From NCBI GenBank assembly GCA_033977485.1, contig CM066988.1, positions 8,349,501 to 8,413,500 on the forward strand: a stretch of DNA of 64,000 bases, read 5' to 3'. This document shows, piece after piece, positions 55,901 to 60,949 of the stretch. Every line of letters begins with the position of its first letter. Position 1 is the first letter of the stretch. The notes below the pieces were generated by a model that was given only the letters and a program-made list of their open reading frames with translations, did not search any database and was not told where the DNA came from. Source of the stretch: Hydrangea macrophylla. Its lineage: Eukaryota > Streptophyta > Magnoliopsida > Cornales > Hydrangeaceae. The position numbers and the translations under genes were made by a program.

Positions 55901-56731
55901 ATGCAACTTTATCTTTCTGGAAGATTTTCAGAAAACATTTCATAGATAGCCAAACACCGGAAAATGTTGAAATGTATTTTTTACGGAAATGTTTAAGGTC
56001 GAAGTAAATGAAACATAACGTTGAATTTGTTGAGATAGTGCTACTCCTTTTTCAGAGGAAAGGAAACTTGTTTGCTTCCATGATCGAAAACCACTACTTT
56101 CTTTTTATGACTGCAGGAAGTAGAAAAGATAGTCCAACCTCTATATACAGAAATGATAAACTCTGAGGGGAGGACACCCCAGTGTCTATTTACAGAGGAG
56201 CACAAGGATTTAGTTCGTGAAGGGGAGAAGTGGATGAAGGATACTGCATCTTCATGCATGGTTGTCGCTACACTTATTGCAACCGTTATGTTTGCTGCCG
56301 CTTTCACTGTGCCTGGTGGCAACAATAATGACACGGGACATCCCATTTTCATATCGAAAAAGTCCTTCATCGCTTTTGCAATTTCAGATGCTTTGGCACT
56401 ATTCTCATCTGCCACTTCCATACTTATGTTCCTCTCCATTCTTACTTCACGCTATGCTGAAGAAGATTTTCTCGACTCGTTACCCAAAAGGTTAATAATA
56501 GGCCTTGCGACCCTGTTCATCTCAATTGCCAACATGATGGTATCTTTCTGTGCTACCCTTGTTATTGTTCTTGATAAAGGATTGGCTTGGGTTGGTCTTC
56601 CAATGGCGTTACTTGCATGTGTCCCTGTAACCTTGTTTGCTTTTTTACAATTCCCCCTATTTGTTGATATATTTAGTCATACATATAGGTCTAGCATCCA
56701 TTTCCGTCCAAGAAATCGTTTATTTCACTAA
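21808..56731 (+). CDS. Ankyrin-repeat membrane protein with PGG domain (ACD6/ITN1-like), spliced, TE-filled introns
   Basis: This is the only apparently intact gene in the window. Six coding exons (21808-22297, 34608-35090, 36043-36192, 54714-54761, 54877-55319, 56117-56731) add up to 2229 nt, encoding 742 residues. All junctions have GT donors and AG acceptors. The phases (1, 1, 1, 1, 0) agree, and there is no internal stop. The protein has a Ser-rich N-terminus, about six or seven ankyrin repeats and a C-terminal PGG domain with four membrane segments. Relatives such as Arabidopsis ACD6 and ITN1 sit in membranes and act in defence, salicylate and stress signalling; the role here is inferred from family. 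Introns 1 and 3 are 12.3 and 18.5 kb and full of retroelements. The start at 21808 is the first ATG of the open frame; upstream non-coding exons are possible. Confidence 0.8.
22377..22920. repeat. Diverged tandem duplication of about 300 bp in intron 1
   Basis: The blocks TTTAACATGGTTT-ACATG, CTGAAGTCAAA-TGAATTAC, TTTAATGTTG and ATGAGTCACATGACT occur in the same order at about 22379 and again at 22674. Similarity is moderate and the copies have indels. Confidence 0.75.
23132..23326 (+). repeat. 5' LTR of Copia A
   Basis: TG start at 23132. The LTR has a TATA-like (TA)n run near 23216 and ends before the primer site at 23328. A one-base insertion (TGTTAAGAG against TGTTAGAG) and a few substitutions separate it from the 3' LTR. 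Confidence 0.88.
23423..23478. promoter_or_regulatory. Three TGACGTCA palindromes in the Copia A leader
   Basis: The 8-bp palindrome TGACGTCA occurs at 23423-23430, 23442-23449 and 23471-23478. It is the core recognised by plant TGA/bZIP factors. The sites lie between the primer site and gag, downstream of any LTR transcription start. Binding is inference. Confidence 0.5.
23861..24908 (+). pseudogene. Copia A gag
   Basis: The ATG at 23861 begins MGDNKAAPQ. The UBN2-type gag region follows: [18 protein letters not shown], then [16 protein letters not shown] at 24158 interrupts it. The same protein continues in this and other frames to a Gly/Arg/Ser-rich stretch (24530-24650) and a zinc knuckle C-X2-C-X4-H-X4-C ([14 protein letters not shown], about 24654-24695). 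At least three disruptions are visible. Confidence 0.82.
24909..27682 (+). pseudogene. Copia A pol (PR, IN, RT, start of RNase H)
   Basis: The protease motif is altered: [11 protein letters not shown] at about 24928 has Arg in place of the Gly of DSGA. The integrase zinc region ([10 protein letters not shown]) is near 25400, and the core has [16 protein letters not shown] and [10 protein letters not shown] in one frame (25215-26121). The RT is fragmented from 26520; YVDD is intact at 27077-27088. RNase H begins near 27540 and is interrupted at 27682 by the hAT element. Multiple stops and frameshifts make it non-functional. Confidence 0.85.
27683..28492. mobile_element. Non-autonomous hAT element, 810 bp
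   Basis: The termini CAGGGGC...GCCCCTG are inverted repeats with a shared subterminal GTGGGTACC. The flanking 8-bp target duplication is ATTGCACG (27675-27682) and GTTGCGCG (28493-28500), with two transitions. The element splits the RNase H of Copia A between two residues of its conserved ARSSAEA motif. It holds no transposase. An internal direct repeat of about 88 bp begins at 27864 and 27952 (GAAAAATTGATTTGG). The first base after the target copy continues the host frame. Confidence 0.88.
27864..28030. repeat. Tandem duplication inside the hAT element
   Basis: The block TTGAAAAATTGATTTGG through CACTATCTAT occurs twice with an offset of about 88 bp and few mismatches. Confidence 0.8.
28560..28691 (-). 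repeat. 3' LTR of Copia B
   Basis: 132 bp, TGATAG...AACA on the minus strand. It contains a (TA)n TATA-like run. Confidence 0.92.
28699..32928 (-). pseudogene. Copia B gag-pol polyprotein, three lesions
   Basis: Minus strand, best start MADKKGF at 32928 (an in-frame ATG at 32991 lies further upstream). Order: UBN2-type gag, Gly/Arg-rich stretch, zinc knuckle [14 protein letters not shown] (about 32060), protease [13 protein letters not shown] (about 31780), integrase zinc region [10 protein letters not shown], and core with HSDVWG, SDNALEY and [10 protein letters not shown], so all three acidic residues are kept. RT has intact YVDD at 29645-29656. RNase H ends IDIYAPA at 28702. Lesions are a TAA at 31114-31116 in the integrase, a frameshift between about 30215 and 30290, and another between about 29040 and 29175. 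All enzyme motifs survive, consistent with recent insertion. Confidence 0.9.
33176..33356 (-). repeat. ACTGTTCA minisatellite in the Copia B leader
   Basis: Between the primer site and gag, about 13 units of TGAACAGTG / TGAATAGTA (plus strand), spaced by CGATGAAC or ACTGCG, form an imperfect array. A similar array lies in the leader of the element at 43158. Confidence 0.85.
33431..33564 (-). repeat. 5' LTR of Copia B
   Basis: 134 bp, TGTTAG...GAACA on the minus strand, directly followed by the primer site. Confidence 0.92.
33565..33862 (+). pseudogene. Copia A RNase H, C-terminal part
   Basis: Beyond the nested elements the host frame resumes: [19 protein letters not shown], then [13 protein letters not shown], and ends DLYASA at 33862 just before the polypurine tract. 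It completes the RNase H started at about 27540. Confidence 0.9.
33871..34064 (+). repeat. 3' LTR of Copia A
   Basis: Starts TGTTAGAGTTT after the purine tract. Its end CATAGTTCAAC is directly followed by the target copy TATAAT. Confidence 0.88.
34608..35090 (+). CDS. Ankyrin gene, coding exon 2
   Basis: The acceptor TTTTTTGCAG ends at 34607. The exon encodes about four ankyrin repeats: [55 protein letters not shown] and [19 protein letters not shown]. It ends TTATTTG before the weaker donor GTTAGC at 35091, in phase 1. Joining to exon 3 creates Asp-Val-Ala-Leu-Asp, the usual text of this family at this position. Confidence 0.88.
35091..36042 (+). other. Ankyrin gene intron 2
   Basis: Holds a Tourist-like MITE (35174-35487), a region of uncertain origin (35500-35900) with tandem TACTACTAATAAAAGTACC units near 35785-35870, and a normal 3' splice region. 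The sequence near 35877 (ATCACTCCCTTCAA) resembles an LTR/polypurine edge on the minus strand, but no partner was found. Confidence 0.7.
35174..35487. mobile_element. Tourist-like MITE, diverged copy
   Basis: Its left terminus GGCTCTGTTTGGTTCATG matches the copy at 19956. The right terminus is degenerate (AACGAATGGAGTC). The flanks TTA and TAA fit a decayed 3-bp target duplication. Confidence 0.65.
36043..36192 (+). CDS. Ankyrin gene, coding exon 3
   Basis: The acceptor GACTAG ends at 36042. The 150-nt exon encodes [18 protein letters not shown], then [19 protein letters not shown], one ankyrin repeat with the family's ARKPSAF text. It ends TACTCAT before the consensus donor GTAAGT at 36193, phase 1. 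Confidence 0.88.
36786..36945 (+). pseudogene. Possible LINE RNase H remnant
   Basis: One frame reads [20 protein letters not shown], which resembles the end of the RNase H domain in plant LINEs (a DSN-AADALAKRG pattern). The match is short, and no RT or poly(A) tail is visible nearby, so it is only a candidate. Confidence 0.25.
37866..38780 (+). mobile_element. Copia-like element G: 5' LTR, primer site and leader only
   Basis: The LTR 37866-38039 (TGTTGG...CAACA, 174 bp) is followed directly by the primer site TGGTATCAGAGC at 38040. It is related to the LTRs at 43158 and 44352 (shared GGTCATTGCTTAGGTCATT and ATGTAAGCCCT). The leader holds a tandem repeat (38285-38760). No gag, pol or 3' LTR follows; the element appears truncated near 38780. 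Confidence 0.75.
38285..38760. repeat. GC-rich leader repeat in element G
   Basis: Units such as TTCCGGCGACCTCC, CGGCTGTCGCGA and CTCCGGTGACC recur at least four times, with a larger period of about 120 bp. Overlapping open frames on both strands are repeat artefacts. Confidence 0.8.
38795..39235. repeat. Tandem duplication of about 240 bp
   Basis: The block ATAGATGTGAGGGTTACTG ... AAGTGGATCAGGTGTAAAGA ... GATAGTCAAGCTGAG is repeated from about 39035 with moderate divergence. It lies just before a purine tract. Confidence 0.75.
39241..40083 (+). mobile_element. Possible 3' LTR region of an unidentified element
   Basis: TTTAAGGGGGAATGTCC at about 39239-39255 looks like a polypurine tract followed by TG, as at the start of a 3' LTR. 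No second copy or right boundary was found, and nothing in the following 800 bp is recognisable. Confidence 0.3.
40089..41673 (-). mobile_element. Non-autonomous Copia-like element F with target duplication
   Basis: 1585 bp on the minus strand, flanked by TACCT (40084-40088 and 41674-41678). The 3' LTR is 40089-40291 (TGTTGGAATAAATGG...TTCTACA on minus), next to the polypurine tract CTTGAGGGGGAG (40292-40303). The 5' LTR matches it only over about 41540-41673: its last 80 or so bases and the primer site are missing. The interior has no gag or pol. It contains a GGGGC-punctuated tandem array (40730-40940) and leader-like sequence (41080-41540). Confidence 0.85.
40730..40940. repeat. Imperfect tandem array with GGGGC units in element F
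   Basis: Units of about 35-40 bp with TTGGGGC followed by AATTTTTG or similar recur about six times. Confidence 0.65.
41850..42330 (+). pseudogene. Plant-mobile-domain fragment
   Basis: The frame from ATG 42037 reads [17 protein letters not shown] and later [20 protein letters not shown]. This resembles the mobile-domain pattern (T-TLEDV--L-GL-V-G-PV). It is on the plus strand and unrelated in position to the Tat element at 10-18 kb. The remainder of the domain and the ends of the source element are not seen. Confidence 0.45.
42682..42697 (-). other. Polypurine tract of Copia D, sixteen consecutive G on minus
   Basis: A run of 16 C on the plus strand lies exactly between RNase H and TGAAG, the start of the 3' LTR on the minus strand. 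It is longer than a usual tract and may be a replication-slippage product. Confidence 0.7.
42700..43157 (-). pseudogene. Copia D RNase H
   Basis: Minus-strand text includes [29 protein letters not shown] and a degenerate [11 protein letters not shown] region. It is interrupted at 43157 by the nested non-autonomous element and continues at 44531. Confidence 0.8.
43493..43645 (+). repeat. ACTGTTCATCG minisatellite in the leader
   Basis: About ten units of ACTGTTCATCG or ACTATTCA. The subunit ACTGTTCACGCAG is also present in the Copia B leader (33176-33356). Confidence 0.85.
43930..44110 (+). repeat. TTGCCAATCTTC / GATTGAGAGT array
   Basis: Five alternating units in which the two half-units are partly complementary (GCCAATCTT against AAGATTGAG), so the transcript could form a series of small hairpins. 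Confidence 0.65.
44531..44840 (-). pseudogene. Copia D RT C-terminus
   Basis: Minus strand reads DETR-like text: [38 protein letters not shown] and RILRYL. It is continuous with 49337-49497 across the Copia C insertion. Confidence 0.82.
45491..49143 (+). pseudogene. Copia C pol without gag
   Basis: The reading opens [12 protein letters not shown] and reaches the protease motif [13 protein letters not shown] within about 35 residues. The gag and zinc knuckle are therefore absent, apparently by internal deletion. The integrase frame (45818-46741) has [24 protein letters not shown] and [12 protein letters not shown] (47339-47875) has [11 protein letters not shown] and [12 protein letters not shown]; its catalytic motif reads YVYD at 47891-47902, so one essential Asp is lost. 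RNase H (48502-49008) keeps [14 protein letters not shown] and [14 protein letters not shown]. Frameshifts near 45690 and 46740 and stops at about 47049 and 47875 also occur. Confidence 0.88.
47941..48241 (+). mobile_element. TRIM-like element inside Copia C RT
   Basis: Starts TGTTGGAATGTCCCACG. A 113-bp repeat (47941-48053, ending GGGCCTTACA) is followed by TGGTTTTAGAGCC at 48056, a primer site with two mismatches. A shortened second copy with the same end finishes at 48241; its first half is reduced to TGTTGTTGCC. No clear target duplication was found. Confidence 0.75.
49332..49497 (-). pseudogene. Copia D RT fragment
   Basis: Minus strand reads [19 protein letters not shown], then [20 protein letters not shown]. 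It is missing the first residues of YVDD because the Tat-type fragment begins there. Confidence 0.85.
49498..51140 (-). pseudogene. Tat-type gypsy pol fragment on minus
   Basis: In minus-strand order: [20 protein letters not shown] and [10 protein letters not shown] (RT, 50600-51080), RNase H text [11 protein letters not shown] (about 50340), an archaeal-type RNase [21 protein letters not shown] (about 49900-49970), and [13 protein letters not shown] near 49560. The two RNase H domains indicate the Tat lineage. There are many stops, and no LTRs are seen at either end. The left junction with Copia D is abrupt. Confidence 0.75.
51436..51510. repeat. (TG)n microsatellite
   Basis: Two blocks of TG repeats, about 10 and 45 bases long, separated by TGCGCACTTTTC and followed by TGCACTTTTC. 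Confidence 0.9.
51893..52430 (-). mobile_element. Composite TRIM-type elements
   Basis: Two related repeats of about 100 bp (51893-51994 and about 52325-52430) share AATTGGAGCATC, ACAATGGGTG-like text and CATGATCTTATATATTGAG, and look like the LTRs of one TRIM on minus, with a primer site near 52312-52324 (TTGTATCAGAGCT). Between them is another LTR-like unit (52106-52229, TGTGTAGG...CTACAACA on minus) directly followed by TGGTATCAGAG at 52105 downwards. There is also a polypurine-like CTCCCCCTG at 52251. At least two elements are mixed; exact limits are unresolved. Confidence 0.65.
52505..52680. repeat. GGGTCGGG-rich low-complexity segment
   Basis: Repeated CGGGTC and CCGGA units between GGGCTGCACATGGGC and GGTCTCGGGTCTTT. 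Similar text occurs at the ends of some plant hAT-type MITEs, but no inverted termini or target copies could be assigned. Confidence 0.35.
52735..52912. repeat. (CT)n microsatellites
   Basis: CT runs at about 52737-52797 and 52883-52912, with a (TA)n stretch between them. Open frames across this segment are artefacts. Confidence 0.9.
53150..54226 (-). mobile_element. Copia element E fragment: RNase H and 3' LTR
   Basis: Minus strand. RNase H in one frame (53795-54226): [51 protein letters not shown] and SRSSAEA. A degenerate tail continues to a GGGGGA purine tract at 53461. The LTR then starts TGTTAAACC at about 53460 and runs left to about 53150. The upstream part of pol is missing: text stops at 54226, where a short GAAGAGAGTTGC triplication (54165-54275) begins. 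Confidence 0.8.
54396..54600 (+). mobile_element. TRIM, truncated copy in intron 3
   Basis: The LTR-like 54396-54467 (TGTTGAAGCTTGATATAC start) is followed by TGGTAATCAGAGCC. It matches the complete element at 57683. The second LTR is absent. Sequence similarity ends near 54560-54600. Confidence 0.75.
54714..54761 (+). CDS. Ankyrin gene, 48-nt exon 4
   Basis: The acceptor TATTGCAG ends at 54713, and the exon ends TTTCTAG before donor GTTTGT at 54762. It is exactly 48 nt, phase 1 on both sides, and encodes [15 protein letters not shown]. It can be included or skipped without a frame change, so it could be alternatively spliced. It lies immediately before exon 5. Confidence 0.6.
54877..55319 (+). 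CDS. Ankyrin gene, coding exon 5
   Basis: The acceptor CATTGCAG ends at 54876. It encodes [20 protein letters not shown] and further ankyrin repeats ([52 protein letters not shown]). It ends TGGTTCAAG, phase 0, before donor GTTTCT at 55320. The text is typical of ACD6/ITN1-type proteins just upstream of the PGG domain. Confidence 0.88.
55320..56116 (+). other. Ankyrin gene intron 5
   Basis: A 797-bp intron with donor GTTTCT and acceptor GACTGCAG. It has no transposon termini but contains a perfect 38-bp inverted repeat (55678-55777). Confidence 0.8.
55678..55777. repeat. Perfect 38-bp inverted repeat with 24-nt loop
   Basis: Arm 55678-55715 (starts TGCATGTATAAAC, ends ATAGGTTTC) and arm 55740-55777 are exact reverse complements. 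The loop (55716-55739) is itself a partial copy of the arm (ACTTGCACATACACGTGTATA). Transcribed in the intron, it would fold into a long, uninterrupted hairpin. Confidence 0.92.
56117..56731 (+). CDS. Ankyrin gene, last exon with PGG domain
   Basis: The acceptor GACTGCAG ends at 56116. It encodes [20 protein letters not shown], then the PGG domain with the FTVPGG motif at about 56306-56323. Four hydrophobic segments follow: [54 protein letters not shown] and [17 protein letters not shown]. It ends LFH and TAA at 56729-56731. The PGG domain anchors these proteins in membranes. Confidence 0.92.
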   Translation, partial: EVEKIVQPLYTEMINSEGRTPQCLFTEEHKDLVREGEKWMKDTASSCMVVATLIATVMFAAAFTVPGGNNNDTGHPIFISKKSFIAFAISDALALFSSATSILMFLSILTSRYAEEDFLDSLPKRLIIGLATLFISIANMMVSFCATLVIVLDKGLAWVGLPMALLACVPVTLFAFLQFPLFVDIFSHTYRSSIHFRPRNRLFH

Positions 56732-56936
56732 ATATTAGCATACATCTGTTAATTTTGGTATTGTTAACATGCAGTGCATCGAGTTAAATTTAATTTACTT
56801 TAACTCGAGAGCTTCGTTATCCTGTGTTTTTTTTTTTTCCGTGTAAGTTGTATATTTTAGCTTGAAGCAACTTCACTAGTGAACCTATCTCCACAAAAGT
56901 TACCATTAATGTTGGATTATTCAAAGCTTAATGTAA

Positions 56937-57080
56937 ATTGTTAGACTCATTTCCTTACAGTTTAAGCTTTTGGGGGGCAGTTGGTGATTTGACATGCTAT
57001 CAAGAACCTTGTTTCCTAGAGTTCTTGAGTTCAAGTCTCTCCATGTCACGAATCTCATTCTTTGTGCAAAGTTTTCATTT
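56937..57080 (+). mobile_element. Decayed TRIM copy
   Basis: GTTTAAGCTTTTGG, GTTGGTGATTTGACA and TGCTATCAAGAACC correspond to the LTR end and primer site of the TRIM at 57683, with many changes. Confidence 0.5.
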
Positions 57081-57156
57081 TGTTTTTGTTTTTTTGTGGT
57101 CTTGTATTATTTGTTTCTATTATGAGTTAAAATGCATAGGTTTAGAATTTAGTGAT

Positions 57157-57400
57157 TGATAGAAAGAATGTAGGAAAAGAAGAAAAGAAGAATTATAGGG
57201 AATAGTCTAGAATGAATGTCTCATCCCTACAATTCCCTATCTATTGTACTTATTGTATTGGAAAAGTTACAAAGATACCCTACATTCAAAACATTTCTAC
57301 CTTATTCTTAATATTCTGACACTCCCCCTCAAGTTGTTGCATGTATATCCCTTATACCAAATATCCTTGCCAAAGCCAAAGGAACATACTTCTCCTATTT
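57157..57400 (-). mobile_element. 3' end of a Copia element on minus
   Basis: The LTR 57157-57321 (TGTCAGAATATT...CTATCA on minus, 165 bp) abuts the purine tract CTTGAGGGGGAG (57322-57333). Beyond it about 70 bp of RNase H tail remains (RDIHATT-like end). The rest is missing. Confidence 0.7.
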
Positions 57401-57682
57401 CCAAACCATAGAGTGAAATGATGAGCGAATTTTCTATCTCCCACTTCTTGTATCCCGAATCATCAGTACTTTAGGTGCTTTAATCTTCCACTTCACATAA
57501 CCTAGTTTACTTTAAGAAACAGATATGCTGATTTTGACCACGAAATATAGTTATGGCCATTAAAAAACGTCGTGATTTTTAGGTTAGAGTTCTCATTGGA
57601 TACAACAATCTGTCCCTGCACTTCGTGCTGGTAAGTTAGAAGATACTCTTAACAATCTCGGAATAGAAAAAGGTTTGCGGAT

Positions 57683-57981
57683 TGTTGAAGCTTGATATAC
57701 ATTGTTGGGCCATTCTCTAATAGCTAAAGCTTTTGGAGTAGTTGGTAACTTAACATGGTATCAGAGCGTTGTTTGTGGGAGGTCCAGGGTTTGACTCTCC
57801 ATCCCCGCTTTGTTGTGCATATTTGCACTTTGTTATTTGTCTCCACTATAATGTAGTTTGGTTTGTTTGCTCTCCATGTGCAAGTCAGGGTTGCACGTGA
57901 GGGAGGGTGTTGAAGCTTGATATACATTGTTGGGCCCATTCTCTAACAACTTAAGCTTTTGGAGTAGTTAGTAACTTAACA
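57683..57981 (+). mobile_element. Complete TRIM element, 299 bp
   Basis: Two LTRs of 73 and 72 bp (57683-57755, 57910-57981), TGTTGAAGC...TTAACA. The primer site TGGTATCAGAGCG at 57756 abuts the first, and the purine tract GAGGGAGGG abuts the second. The target duplication CGGAT is present on both sides (57678-57682, 57982-57986). The interior is 154 bp and non-coding. This is the best-preserved of three copies near the ankyrin gene. Confidence 0.95.
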
Positions 57982-57986
57982 CGGAT

Positions 57987-59355
57987 GATCAAAGCACTAA
58001 CCTATTCATTCAACAACACCAATGGTCCATGTGAGGACCTAGAATTTCACCGGTGGTGAGCCTGTTGTTACCCTAGTCGGGTCTGATAGCATGTCGAGAT
58101 TTAGGGCAAAAGAGGGGGCTATGGTGGTAGATGACTTGGTAGCAAAGCCTAGTTTGTATGCCATGTAGAGATTTAGGGCAAAAAAAATCTTAGGGACATT
58201 CGATCGTCTCCCTTTTACACTAGCTCCCGTAATATTTACAATCATACTATTAGGTTACCGAAAAATAATTGGAAAAACAAAATTCCCAACTGCGTTCGAA
58301 TGCCCTTTAAACAGAGCTCTCAGCACTTCAGAAGAAATTCTTGGGACTAGGCTCAGGTTCTAACACCACTAAGGCTGTTCGAGCGCCTAGCAATTTACAG
58401 ACACAGAGTCCATCTTGATATTCAACTAATGCAATACCTATCCAAGGGTAGTTGCTTATTTTCCCTCAAGATAAAAGGAACTGAGTTCATTTTGGCCACA
58501 GGAGCAAATGTCTGTTGGTATCTTTTTCTGTGGGAAAAAAAATAGTATTTATTTCCTGGTACGGCCATATATGATGAGGTTTGTAATTTGAGATTACTTA
58601 TGTGCGTGTAATTCATCCTGATTTATAATTTCCCAATCATCTTTTCCTTCCAACAATAAGCAGTTAAGTGCTTGGAGAACTAGGGCATTGATTTAGTAAT
58701 TTATTTTCTCTGTATCGTTGTGGGCTTGATGTTAGAGATGATATGTGATGAGATATATATCCTGTCTCTAACAGTTGACAAATGGGGATTTATTTGAGTT
58801 TTTCTTTCTGTAACTTCCTAGTTTTAGGGTTTGTGGAAGTCTTTTTAAATTGTTTTGAATAGGGGGATGTTGTACTAGTTTCCTTTCTGTTTGGCAGCTA
58901 TTTGAGTTAGTATAGTTATTGGAACTATTGTTGGGATACTTTGGAAAAATTTGTTGGTAAATTTTTGCAGTGTTGGTCTGAATAACCCTCAGAGGAGCCT
59001 ATTGAGAGTTATGAGAATGTAACTATCTCTAACCTTGCCTGGACCCACAGCACTGCATTAACTTTAGGATCTTTTGTGTCCCTATTCGGCCTTGAGCGGA
59101 ATGTACACGAGTTGGTAGCAGATAAAAGCTTCAGGGAGGAGAGGGAGTGGCTTTAGGATTAGTGGCAGGAAGGTGTGGAATGCTGCTTTGCTATATCTGC
59201 TTAGCATACTTCTTGTGGAAAAAAACAGGATATTTGAAGTGGCAGAACTACGGTTGTTTAAGTTGAAATAACTTTTCTGAAAAAAGTTACTTTTTTGGTA
59301 TCCTACCTTTTTATTTTGTCAGACTGTCATATGGATTCTTTAGGTAATTAATTTT
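57987..59355. other. Intergenic region with a small Copia RT remnant
   Basis: Apart from a roughly 100-bp minus-strand RT relic at about 58435-58540 (YQQTFAPVAKMNSV), I see nothing coding or repeated here. Confidence 0.5.
58435..58540 (-). pseudogene. Copia RT relic
   Basis: RYQQTFAPVAKMNSVPFIL on minus matches the start of the Copia RT (ETFAPVAKMNSVR). Both ends are lost. Confidence 0.6.
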
Positions 59356-59551
59356 AGATTGAGGAAAATAGGATGAAAATGAAAATAAAATTTTGAATTT
59401 TGCTGAGTCATTTTCCTTCATTTTTTCTCAAGTCATTAAATTTTGAAAATTTTCAATTCTTACTATTGTTTAAGCATGAAGGAAAACAATAGGGAAATAG
59501 TTTTCCTTGCCCTTCCCCTTTCTCCTCTAAATCCACGAACCAAAAAGAGCC
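59356..59551. mobile_element. Tourist-like MITE, truncated
   Basis: The right end CGAACCAAAAAGAGCC followed by TAA, and the internal GGAAAATAGG / TTTTCCTTC text, match the MITE at 19956. The left terminus is missing. Confidence 0.6.
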
Positions 59552-59894
59552 TAAAGGTAGCATTTGTTTATTTGCCTTGCCAAGTCATTTTCGTATTTCT
59601 TCTTACCATATATATTCAGACTTCTTGACAAAATCATTCAATTTTGCATGACAAAATGTAGTCAACTTCATGAGACCTGTATGTAGGGCTAAAAATGAAT
59701 TCTAGTTAGGAAAATCAAAGCCTCGCTGCAGCTAAATTTGGGAATTTCAGTGTATCAAGTCACCCAATATACTATATTCTTCCCTCACAAAAAAAAAAAA
59801 AAGAAATTTTTTTTTTACTCTATTCTAAATGAACTCCAAATAAGCTCGACTTCTAATGGTAACTGATGTCTTTTAACTACCTACATCAGCAACA

Positions 59895-59965
59895 CGCACA
59901 ACCCCTCCGCCCCCCCACACCCCCCCCCACCCCCCACCACCACCACCACTCTCTCTCTCTATCTC
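59895..59965 (-). repeat. C-rich tract, possible G-quadruplex on minus
   Basis: Runs of 7, 9 and 6 C, then (CCA)n and (CT)n. The minus strand has at least four G-runs within 45 bases. Confidence 0.6.
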
Positions 59966-60205
59966 TCTTTTTATATGTATCTATAATTATATATATTTGT
60001 GTTTCAAATAGACAAATACTCAATCATGCCTCCTTGAAAGAGAGGACCTTTTCTATTTTTCACCATTTCCGACCTCTGCAACCTTCATCAATCCTCTAGT
60101 TTGGTTTTTGATCACTCAAGGTAGCCACCAGCTATCCACTTTTCCCTCTTATGTAGACAAAAAGAATGAAAATTGCTTATAGTAAACATGCTAGTAGTTT
60201 CGATA

Positions 60206-60292
60206 CGGTACAATGTTTTTCTCAACGGAGAGTGTTTTCCTCGGTGTTTTCTTTTTCATTTCCCTCACTAAACCCATTAACCCAACAGAGCC
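60206..60292. mobile_element. Tourist-like MITE end, reverse orientation
   Basis: GAGTGTTTTCCTCGGTGTTTT and the terminus CCCAACAGAGCC followed by TTA are the reverse complement of the left part of the MITE at 35174. The other end is not identified. Confidence 0.55.
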
Positions 60293-60299
60293 TTAGGGG

Positions 60300-60940
60300 G
60301 TTGATTCCCGTATAACAATTCATATGTTGGAGACAATGCCACCTCTAACATATTTGAAATCCTTCGGAACATGAAAATCCTTCTAAACACAAGGAAAGAC
60401 GAGATTGCAACTAGCATAGAAGAGTACATCAATACTCTTACAGATATGGGTCTTAGCCAGTCATACCGTATTGTAGTTCTCATTGTCTGAGTTAAGCTTA
60501 TATAGGGACCTCGAAAATTGAAATATCTTTTATCTTTTACCTTTTTGACAGGCAAATATATAATCACCCATCTGGACAATAATATTTAAGCTACACTCCA
60601 TTATAAGCAAACAATGCGGTTCTCCGTAAGACATTATGCTCCGTTTGGTATGGAAGTAATTTTTTTGTTTTTTTTCTGCAGCACATGTATAATTATTTAT
60701 GTACTTTAGATATATAGAGAGAAAAAAGATGAAAGAAAAATAGAAATGAAGATGGAAACATGATAAAGTGAGTTCTTTATTATAAAAGTTGAGTATGGGG
60801 TTCCATCAACCCATGTCCCTATATGCGAGACAGACCATTACTACAATCCTAGGTGACCATTTTCATGAGGAGTTGAGTTCAAGTCTTAAGCTTTCACAAC
60901 AGGTTAGATTTTCTATTTGAATAATGTAAGATTTTCTGTG
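60300..60940. other. Non-coding stretch
   Basis: Nothing recognisable except GCTCCGTTTGGTATGG at about 60637, which could be another MITE terminus. Confidence 0.3.
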
Positions 60941-60949
60941 TCCTTTTAT

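Larger units (their letters stand above)
56732..57680 (+). other. 3' flank of the ankyrin gene
   Basis: Contains a decayed TRIM (56937-57080) and the 3' end of a minus-strand Copia element (57157-57400). The poly(A) site is not certain. Confidence 0.5.
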
